From: Diphasiastrum complanatum
Lineage: Eukaryota > Streptophyta > Lycopodiopsida > Lycopodiales > Lycopodiaceae
Assembly: GCA_029204225.1 (NCBI GenBank)
Contig: CM055095.1
Span: forward strand, 54,525,612-54,589,611
Direction of reading: 5' to 3'
DNA: 64,000 bases
Below are positions 55,040-64,000 of the stretch, one piece after another (position 1 is the first letter of the stretch; every line of letters begins with the position of its first letter). The notes under the pieces were generated by a model. That model saw only the letters and a program-made list of their open reading frames with translations, had not been told where the DNA came from and did not search any database. The position numbers and the translations under genes are program-made.

Positions 55040-55777
55040 TCACTCGGGTTGGTGAGATAGGAGCAATGAGAATGCCATTTCTTGGTAAGCTAGGCTTCCT
55101 GGTGACTCTATAAATTCTGTGCCAACTCTACTGCATGTACAATCTGACCACTGCAAGGCAATTGGACTGCTATCCAAATTCTCAGCTGTGTGGAGTGACA
55201 GAGGATTTTCTTGAAGAAGCGGATGAACTTCAGCAACGTGCGAGTTTCCTGCGAAAAAACACGGCTGAGAACTTCTAAATTTTTGTACGCTTGCAGGAGC
55301 TTGGTAGATACTCGGTTCGGTATAAGATGAGCATTCGAAAAAGTTTGTTCGCTCCGTGAATTGGGATGATATAGTCATGATACGTTCGCGTGCAGCTAGA
55401 GCTTCGCATTCCGTGGTGGTCTGAAGGCATTCGTTTTTCACAACCAGTATTGGTTCGTTCACTGTTTCGTAGGTTGTGGGAGCTGGATGATGAAGTGAAT
55501 AATATCCAATCATGCGGCGGCTTTCTGAAGAAATGATCTGAGGTAGAAGTGGTTTGGTTTTCTCACATCTGATCTGGGTGGTTCGGCATCCAGTCATTCG
55601 TTGTACAACCCACATGAAATTGTGTTCATCTGTATGGATGGGCTTGGGTGAGTACGTGTAAATGATAGTCGGTTGCCGGTTTAGAATCCTTGGCAAATTA
55701 TAAATCGGCTTCTTCGCTTCGTGCAACTCTCTTTGAATGCTGATCGGAGGTGGCCTCGCTCTCTTCTTCGGGCCCAT
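55040..55777 (-). CDS. VQ motif-containing protein
   Basis: 245 residues, single exon, intact. The VQ motif FMWVVQRMTG (FxxxVQxxTG, residues 54-63) is preceded by the conserved lead-in IIYTYSPKPIHTDEHN and a basic N-terminus (GPKKRARPPPIS). VQ proteins are plant-specific, mostly intronless nuclear cofactors that bind WRKY transcription factors and are often MAP-kinase substrates; MKS1-like members share this N-terminal layout. The remaining 180 residues are Ser/Thr-rich and unlike anything I recognise. The ATG at 55777 is the first in frame and sits just before the KKRAR basic patch. Minus-strand TATAGTGTAAAA about 30 bp upstream may be a TATA-like element. This is the best-preserved host gene in the window. 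Confidence 0.85.
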   Translation of the reverse strand: MGPKKRARPPPISIQRELHEAKKPIYNLPRILNRQPTIIYTYSPKPIHTDEHNFMWVVQRMTGCRTTQIRCEKTKPLLPQIISSESRRMIGYYSLHHPAPTTYETVNEPILVVKNECLQTTTECEALAARERIMTISSQFTERTNFFECSSYTEPSIYQAPASVQKFRSSQPCFFAGNSHVAEVHPLLQENPLSLHTAENLDSSPIALQWSDCTCSRVGTEFIESPGSLAYQEMAFSLLLSHQPE

Positions 55778-58700
55778 TGCTCTTCCCCTATAGTATTTTA
55801 CACTATATCAGTTCTAATGTGCGATCTGCGTGTAATCCTTGCCATTTTACAATGCCCAAAGTGTGTTTTCTGCAGAACCAACCATTTCAAGTAATATCAA
55901 GCAATAGCACGACCTGAGACTGAGCGAGCTCCAAAAAATCAACAGCTCACACAAACATATATCTCTCCAAAACTGCAGTTCAATTCAAATGAAAAGGAAA
56001 AGGAAAAGGAAGCCTAGACACTTGAACGCAGGCGAGCGAGTACGACGCATTCGTGGTGCAAAGAGCGTAAGACTGGGCTTCCATCTCCATAGGAGGAGAC
56101 CAGATCGTAAGGAGGGGGTCAGGGAGTGAACAGTGGTAGTACTCGGAGGAGGGAAGACTAAATAGACTTCAAGTCTTGCAAGCAAAGGACTTTTATGAAA
56201 GACTGAACACTTCAGCTCTTCTTATTTGTTTCATTTCCACTATTATTTTGGGTTGAATTCTTTACATTCATTTCAAAGTTTGTCAACAAAAATGGTGGTT
56301 CATATATCACAAGATCTTGGCCTTATGCAACTCATTCAAATAGTTAAAAATTTTAAAAAAAATTATTTTCAATGCTCAAATTAACCTATGAGTGACACCT
56401 TAGCTTTTAGCAAATTGTCAAGGTACCTAGTGACAAAGCCAAAAATAGCTTGCCATTATAGTGACAAAACTAAAAAGTATACAATGTAAAGTCTAATTTT
56501 TTTCTAATATTGGCAAACCCCAATGAATCATAAGAAGGTCATAATCATAAATTCACATTTCATAAAAATTAAACCTTTTAGCTTTGCTCTAATAACATTA
56601 AGCAATGATTGTAACTATTTGTTGTAACCTTGTATAAGCTATTGTAATGATTTGTTATTATAAACTCGGATGTATGTCTCTACCAAGTGAGTTTGTGATG
56701 AAAATTGAGTTTTAGATCTTATAAATCCTTTTAAACTGTTTTATAAGTTCTTTTTTCATTTTTTAAGAATCTAAATGTTTTTTTAACATGCTTGTAGAAC
56801 AAAGCCTCACATGATTAGCAAGACCACCTTGTTATTGTATTGTAAGTTTGACTAGTTCATTTAATTGATTCATTCAATAGGATGATTCTTGAAAATTTCT
56901 TATAGCAAATTATGTTAATTTTGGGTTAAATTAACTTGTTTCACTCAACTTTCATGAAAGCTATTGATATATCTAGTGACTGGGTGTTTTGGAGAATCTC
57001 CAAAGTTATGTGTCGCCCTTACATGTTCGCCATAAATTTTCAAAAGACTTTTACCACATGTAAATGTCACTAGAAATACCATTCTCCAATACATAAACAC
57101 TTTTGCAACTTGCTTGGACAAGGCATAATGCCCTTGACATGAATAAGTTGTTTACGATAGTTAAATACCAAGGCGGGCGCATCACGACCCGAGCATTGCC
57201 CTCAAGCCCTTGTCCTCTAGTGTGTAAAACACCCAGCTCATAATTTTACCCTATATTTTTACGCCTTGTTTCCTTTGCAAGAAGGCTACATTGTTGACTT
57301 CTATGAGTTATGATTTTCAATAATTAGTTAAGCCACTTTCTAAGCGATCCAACTGTTGGGTAACTAAAGTCTATGTTCACATTTTGGCAATTCGTGGCCA
57401 TTACAATTTGGTTATTGTATATAATTTCTATTGGGCCATGTGTACAATGAATGGTTAAAAAGTTTGTTAAAAAATTTACAAAGGTGATTTTGATGGTTGG
57501 ACTTCCAGTAATGGTTATTTTGATGATTGGACACCCCCCTAATGGCCCATTGGTTGTGTGGAGTAGATTCATAAATATCCACATTGACTTTCACATATGA
57601 AACTAGTCCAAAAATTGTTAGACCCTTACATCTTGATGATGTCACTCTATTATATGAGAGGAGATGAATTGCAAGATGTTGTCACAAAGCAAAAGAACTT
57701 AATTTTATTTGTTTACATATGTAGATGAAATTCATCGACACTCACTTCCAAAACTTGTTTCATCATTTTGACTAGTAGAATTTCTATTTCAATATCTAAG
57801 GAAGTGGGTGTGGTTGGTACATCTATGGGCAAGTCAATCTCAACATCATATGTTATGCTCTCAAAATGAAGTCTGTTCATTTCATTGTCAACATACACAC
57901 TCTTAAATACTCGTTGTGTTGTGGTTCAACTGAGAGACAAACTGCCAACTCTTGTTTAGTTTTAGTTGAAGAAACACTTTGGAAAGTCAATTATTCTACA
58001 ATATTTTAAAACTCAAATTGTGGAGTGTCTACAATATGAAAAAAAAGACATGACATGTATTGTATCTAAATAAAAAATGAACAAACAAACTAAGGTAGAC
58101 CTACTCATAATGGTGAGGCAATGCTAATGTGTTGGAGGATTCCATGCTTAATATTTTGGAAAAAGTCAATTGGACCTGATCTCATCATTGCATTTTATCC
58201 CCTATAAACTATCTTACACCATTTTTTAAAAAATAAAAAATAGTGTCCTCATGCACCAAACGATGTTTCCTCCTTTATAGTTCTTATGTATTCTATGTCT
58301 CCTATGATGATTGGGTTTTGATCTCAAGCACTACTATGACTTTCTTGTTGAAAAGATGTCATTACACCACAATCATGTGTGTGTCAGTTTTCATTGGTTC
58401 CTTCAATGTGAAATTGACAAACAAAATGATGGAGTTAATGTTATTCCTACTCATCAATTTTATGTTTTGAGGACTTCTAATCATTTGTTCTATGAGCTAC
58501 ATGTATAGTCTACAATTTCACTTGCATTCTCAAACATTCTAGATAAATACTCGATATTCGACATAGGTCAACATCTATAGAATTACATGGTATTTTGTCT
58601 AGATCTAAAAATATCATTCAACATTTGTCGGCTGGAAAGGGCTAGCTTCTACAAGTAAAGAAAATTTGTTGATCAACATTCTGAGACTTATAAAAAATGC

Positions 58701-58829
58701 CTACCTTGAACTTGAAAATGTTGGTCGACATTTTTTGAACTTAGTATAAACATGACACATGACCTAGAAGATTGAATTTGGACTAGTCAATGAAAATTTC
58801 TACTTAGAGGAATGCAATTTAACATACTT
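55778..58829. other. VQ promoter side and featureless AT-rich DNA
   Basis: 55778-56200 is relatively GC-rich and likely includes the VQ 5' UTR and promoter. 56200-58829 is AT-rich; frames at 57324-57645 and 57713-57898 on the minus strand resemble nothing I can name. Confidence 0.45.
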
Positions 58830-58859
58830 TACAAGAATATAAGCTTAGGCAATAAACTC

Positions 58860-59540
58860 TCTGATTCCAACTCTATATATAGAGGGATTCTAGGTAGGCT
58901 CCTTGAAAGCTTTAAAGAGGTTGAATGGTTCTTATTTACGTTTAATAAAATATACTATTGTTCTTCTAGAAAATTCATCAATAAAAGTAATAAAATATTG
59001 GGCATCTTTCAATGAAGGATTTTGCATTGGGCCACATATGTTTGAATGTACAATATCTAATAGACGTCTACCAACATGTTGATGACTTTATCTAAAGGGG
59101 TTCATAGCCTATTTTTCAACTATACAATCAGGCAATTCGGCTTTCTTATCTGGATAGTCAAGATCAAGCACAATGGACTATTTAGACATGTCTAATATAG
59201 AAGCATAATTCAAATGACCAATTCTGTAATGCCAAAGTAAACTTTTATTGATTTGAACAGAAGTACTAAGAGCCTGATTAGAGGCACAATCTCAATTATA
59301 CAAGTATCCATGTCTCTTTCTGACTGTGAGAATCTTGGTTGTCCTATCGATTACTTTACATTGGTCTGATTCAAACTCTACTTTATGTCTTAAATCTATG
59401 ATTCTGCTAACAGAGAGCATATTTGTGAAATGATTCGGTACATGGTGGACATTCGATAGTAGCTTGAATCGATCATTTGGAAAGCTTAATCTTATTGTAC
59501 ATCCACCTTTGATAGCATGTGTTGCCTAGGTAAACATATA
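58860..59540 (-). pseudogene. Ty1/copia protease end and integrase start, decayed
   Basis: On the minus strand: ATHAIKGGCTIRLSFPNDRF, LLSNVHHVPNHFTNMLSVS, then KILTVRKRHGYLYN (protease-to-integrase linker), the GAG pre-integrase block SLLWHYRIGHLNYASILDM, HQHVGRRLLDIVHSNICGPM and the integrase DDE start DAQYFITFIDEFSRRTIVYF. Several stops interrupt it. This is a different element from the integrase piece at 60917. Confidence 0.82.
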
Positions 59541-60916
59541 AACGTCATGATTTCAAATAATTTTGATTCTTGTGTGATTTCAAAGGGCTTTGATGATAAA
59601 CAAGGTGACATCAAGTGCAAAGTCTCATTCTCTTCTCATGTGTACTTTACTAGTTTTGATGATACTAGTAAGCTTGTTCTCTTCAAGTGTGCATTTTTCA
59701 AATGGTGGTGATTCTTTTGGTGAGCCAATGATAGTATGTTTTACAGCAAGTAATTTCACATGGATCAATAAAAAGAGTAGATCAAGTGCTTTTATGTTAG
59801 ATATACTTGAGGTGCTTGATAGGCAAGCTAATCAAGAAGAAGAGTCTTCTACCTTTTATTATTTGCTCATTAAGAGGGAGTCTTGCATGAGTAATTTTGA
59901 TTGTGTGCTTATTGAGGACTAGAAATTAAAGGACTCAAACGGGTAGCAAATATCCGTTTGACACTCATTCTCACCTATTCTACTATTGGCGTGAATCGAA
60001 TTGAAACCAGCCCTCATCAACGTCCAAGCTTTGTTCCACTGTTGTTGTGTGAAATGAGAAGTAGAGGATGTCGGAGACTTCAAGCACTTTGAAGTCGGAG
60101 CTAGTTATAATTCACTGATATGAGCCCAGATGGAGCTGATTTGTCTAGGGAAGCTACTGCTTCATTCCGCGATCAGACATCCTCCGAGCAACAGACAGCT
60201 ACTGCTAATCTGATACTAAATTGTGAATATTAGATAATGTCAGATGACAGCAGAAGTATATCTACTTGTAAAATTAAGCAAGCATCACAACATTCAGAGA
60301 TTGCATATATTGAGCAGAAGAACTGTAACCTGTCTATATTACCAAAAGTCAAGCATGCAGCAATGATCTTTTCGAGCATTGTCTATTTCCCAGATCAGCG
60401 TGTGGAGGTCTTAGTTTGCTTCATCAAAACCAAGTGAAATTTAGCAATTTGGAGCTAGGAAAAGGCATCAAGATGGAACTCAAAGGTCAAAGTAATGAGG
60501 ATCTATTTTTTCAAAGTGTTTGAAGACTTGTGTAAAGGCAAATTATTAGTAAGGAAGTGTTCTTATATCCTTCTTTACTCATTATATATCATGTTTGAGC
60601 AATTTCATGTGAATGTGTGCAAATTGTCAAGATATTATAAAACTAGTCACATTGTTCTTCATCATTTTGATCTTGAGGATGGACTAGTATTCTTGGTTGG
60701 TTTTGTTGATGGAAATGGAGCTGAGGGAGATTTATTATGTCACTCATTCATACATAAGTCCTCGAGTGTTGAGAATCTCTTATGGTAAGATGGTGATGGA
60801 GACTCATTCATGGAGTTTTATGCAAACACTCGAACGAGGTGCAATATAGAGGAAGCAATCATGCAATAATCCATAGAGATACTAGAGGTTTATATATGCA
60901 TGGAGGAACTAATGTA
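59541..60916. other. No recognisable gene
   Basis: Plus-strand frames at 59590-59922, 60237-60437 and 60495-60788 are open but show no known motif and no supporting context. Confidence 0.45.
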
Positions 60917-61290
60917 TTATGTTTCTATTTTTTGGAGGTCCGATAGTGATGGTTTGGAGCCTGTCCAAAATTCATTAGGTATTTTGTCTGAGAGCCCTTT
61001 AGTCAAGCATTTGTTTAGAATATAAGATATAGTGGAAATAGCTTCACCCCAAAAGAATTTAGGTAGTGTCACGTGAGCAAGCATACACTTAGCAGCTTTG
61101 AATGAGGTTCGATTCTTTCTCTTAGCAAGTCCATTTGACCAAGGCAAATAAGAAGTAATAAACTTTTGCTCAATGCCTTTGCTAAGGCAACACTCCTTGA
61201 ATTTGGTTGAGATATATTCTCCACCATTTTTTGACTTTAGTACTTTGATTCTTATATCAATTTCTTCTCAAAAATTCATTGATAAAAGTA
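60917..61290 (-). pseudogene. Ty1/copia integrase fragment
   Basis: ECCLSKGIEQKFITSYLPW, SNGLAKRKNRTSFKAAKCML, LPKFFWGEAISTISYILNKC and PNEFWTGSKPSLSDL: the integrase region around the catalytic Glu (normally QQNGVAERKNR; here SNGLAKRKNR, with Lys or shifted residue at the Glu position). Not functional. Confidence 0.8.
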
Positions 61291-62300
61291 ATAACGAACT
61301 TTTCACCAAGCAACGATAAGGTTTGCATTTTGGTTCTAGATCCCATGGTTGAAAGTGTCAACAGTGCAGGCTTGTAAAAATATAGGACGACCTTGTGTCA
61401 TCATCAATAGTGATACATTGTTGATCCAACGCATCATTGTATTGTATAATAAGAGTAAGTGCACATGTCCAGAATGTATGTTATATTGGTTCTACCACTG
61501 CTTTTGTGATGCTCAACTTCATAGATCACAAGGTTAACTCCTAAGTCATTGATTGCCATAGGTCCAGTTGTCACCACAAATAATGCTATTCTTGTGGAAT
61601 CATGTGAAGATGTTGAAAACTTGGAATCCTTGGATGTGGATGATTTTGACAGCTAGTAAGAAATTTATTTTTACCATTTACCCATTAATTTTTCAAATTG
61701 TTGAGTTTGTATAGCATATAGTGAAAATGAAAGGTGTTTGCCATCCTATGCATATGCCCTTGCAAAATAAGCTTTGGCGAAGGAAAATAATGATCACTTA
61801 TCACATATTCCATGTAGAGATAAGAGAAAGAGACATTGCGCATTCATTGATGATGAATGTGAAGAATCTAGATGATAGAACTTTAGTATGAATGCATTTA
61901 AAGTTAAGACATTTGAGAGACTTATGATCTAACTAAAGATCTTATATATCTAACTTATCACTTTGTCTTTGAATCCATCCATGTGCACATAAATCTACGT
62001 ACTTATCTTAAACATGGAACTTTATGCCCATGGATTGATCTATCATCCAAATGATTAATCCATCGATACAATCCCATGTTTCATCCATCCATCTGGCTAT
62101 CAATGTATGTATATATCATCTACCTATCCATCTAAATTTAAATATTTTCATATAACTTCCATCCCTCCATTCATCAATTGATGATGCCATTTGATGCAAA
62201 AATTGCATCTACATTAGCATGTATATTGACTTGCAATAGACAATCCTTTCTGTTAGCTTTTATGAAAATTGCTCTGAAGCTATCATATTAACCTTCAAGT
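61291..62300. other. No recognisable gene
   Basis: AT-rich; nothing above background on either strand. Confidence 0.45.
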
Positions 62301-62301
62301 T

Positions 62302-62526
62302 GACATTTCTATTGAGGCCATCATTGCAAACCCACATAAAAGAAGGCCTAGTAAATAAGCCATCATTTATTATTAACCTTGACATTTTTATTGAGGCCAT
62401 CATTGCAAAACCACATAAAAGATGGCCTAGTAAATAAACCATCATTTGGGATTGTGATTTAACTTGCATGTTTTTCTTACTGAACCTTCTTCCAATTAAG
62501 TCTTACTGAACCTTCTTCCAATTAAG
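62302..62526. repeat. Two adjacent short tandem duplications
   Basis: A unit of about 79 bp (GACATTT..ATTGAGGCCATC to GCCTAGTAAATAA.CCATCATTT) occurs at 62302 and 62381. Just after it, a 26-bp unit starting TCTTACTGAACC is repeated exactly at 62475-62500 and 62501-62526. Confidence 0.85.
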
Positions 62527-62690
62527 TCTCATTCAATATTGAAAAACCTTGAACGTAATCAAATGGCATCTCTCCAACACAAATCAATGTGGAAGTGTTA
62601 GCAATGTGATTAATTGAGCAATATGAACAAAAATAACGTGTATTATCACAAGGGATCCAATGATCTAAATATATAAGTCTGCATATCGCA

Positions 62691-63500
<810 letters not shown>

Positions 63501-64000
63501 CTATTTGCACTGGGAGGACGAGAAAGAAAGAAGCTTATTGTCTCGATCAAAGCCTATCCGAAACGTCTGCTGCTGTACATTGCCGAATATGCTCATGCCA
63601 AAGTCAGAATCTGAAAAGGCTAGGCAGTAAATGCCTTTATTGTCCACTTCAATCAAGATGTTGCTGGATGGAAGATCCACTGTGACGCCTCCCTGAAAGT
63701 GGAAAGAGATTGTAGGAATTGCAGATGATGAATCCGTTCCTGAAAGATCGAAGCATGTGTCAAGATCTTGGACTCCTCCTGCTCGACGCAGATTTTTTGC
63801 GCTCTTGAGAAACCCATCTGTTAGAGCGCTGTAGACGGAGCTCTCTAGATAGGTTAAGGTGGTGCCGGAGTCAATAATGAGACCTCCTGATCCGCTTGAC
63901 GTTAGCTGGAGCTTAGAGACATCTATGTTAAGAGCCACGCCATTGATGCTAATCCCAGTCACCGAAGCATAGTAAAAAGTGGGTATCCTGGAATTGTAAA
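63501..64000 (-). CDS. Pepsin-type aspartic protease, C-terminal part
   Basis: The 3' end of a gene whose start lies beyond the window. The frame is open to the window edge (YNSRIPTFYYASVTGISING), so at least 166 residues are present. The second catalytic motif is GLIIDSGTTLTYL. It is followed by DTCFDLSG, IPTISFHFQGGVTVDLP, GIYCLAFS, SIFGNVQQQTFRIGFD and the closing SFSSSQCK, all typical of plant A1 nepenthesin-like proteases of the CDR1/ASPG1/CND41 type, usually secreted or vacuolar. The first Asp (DTGS) half and signal peptide are outside. No frameshift is seen, so it is likely a working gene. Confidence 0.9.
   Translation of the reverse strand, partial: YNSRIPTFYYASVTGISINGVALNIDVSKLQLTSSGSGGLIIDSGTTLTYLESSVYSALTDGFLKSAKNLRRAGGVQDLDTCFDLSGTDSSSAIPTISFHFQGGVTVDLPSSNILIEVDNKGIYCLAFSDSDFGMSIFGNVQQQTFRIGFDRDNKLLSFSSSQCK

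Noticed and set aside
55985-56185. 66-residue minus-strand ORF upstream of the VQ gene
   Set aside because: Composition and position suit the VQ 5' UTR or promoter; no motif.

Overview
The window looks like nuclear DNA of a flowering plant, roughly three quarters of it transposable elements or their debris. The evidence is a VQ-motif protein, an LRR receptor-like kinase with 72-bp LRR exons and GT-AG introns, a nepenthesin-type aspartic protease, chromoviral Ty3/gypsy elements primed by initiator tRNA-Met, Ty1/copia remnants, and hAT and CACTA transposases. The species cannot be told from the sequence.

Layout. 1-2.7 kb: decayed Ty3/gypsy gag-pol on the plus strand, abutting a chromovirus LTR on the minus strand. 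2.8-3.5 kb: a tandem dimer of a 363-bp unit. 4.1-5.9 kb: a hAT-like element set in a GA microsatellite. 6.3-24.2 kb: one LRR receptor-like kinase gene on the minus strand, ten recognisable exons in two blocks (22.5-24.2 and 6.3-8.1 kb). Between the blocks lies a 14.4-kb intron holding a 5.2-kb non-autonomous LTR element (9140-14306) and a hAT-like element (14484-21453), which itself carries a complete 6.2-kb chromovirus (14866-21081, TSD AAACC). 25.1-25.4 kb: a 221-bp CGTCCG-rich hAT-like MITE. 28.7-30.5 kb: a LINE-like ORF1 relic. 31.5-33.7 kb: a multi-exon hAT transposase pseudogene. 34.3-40.2 kb: a second, truncated copy of the chromovirus with a 567-bp internal tandem duplication. 41.4-41.6 kb: a signal-peptide ORF or first exon. 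44.4-46.5 kb: copia gag and LTR. 47.1-49.2 kb: second, truncated copy of the non-autonomous LTR element, fused to a copia 3' end (49.2-50.4 kb), fused in turn to a TNP2-like CACTA transposase pseudogene (50.4-54.0 kb). 55.0-55.8 kb: intact single-exon VQ gene. 58.8-61.3 kb: two more copia pol relics. 63.5-64.0 kb: 3' end of an aspartic protease gene.

Only three loci look like host genes: the LRR receptor kinase (no C-terminal kinase exons found; HRD motif replaced by HKG), the VQ gene, and the aspartic protease. The signal-peptide ORF at 41.5 kb may be a fourth, or a distant first exon of the kinase gene. Nothing suggests these genes work as a pathway. The clearest system-level features are the nested insertions in one intron, a family of hAT-like elements whose ends are arrays of perfect GC-rich palindromes, an unusual non-autonomous LTR family with AGTTA...TAACT ends and a retropepsin-like domain lacking its Asp, and chromovirus LTRs carrying an inverted pair of DRE/ACGT stress-type boxes. 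All calls are from reading the sequence; no database search was run.
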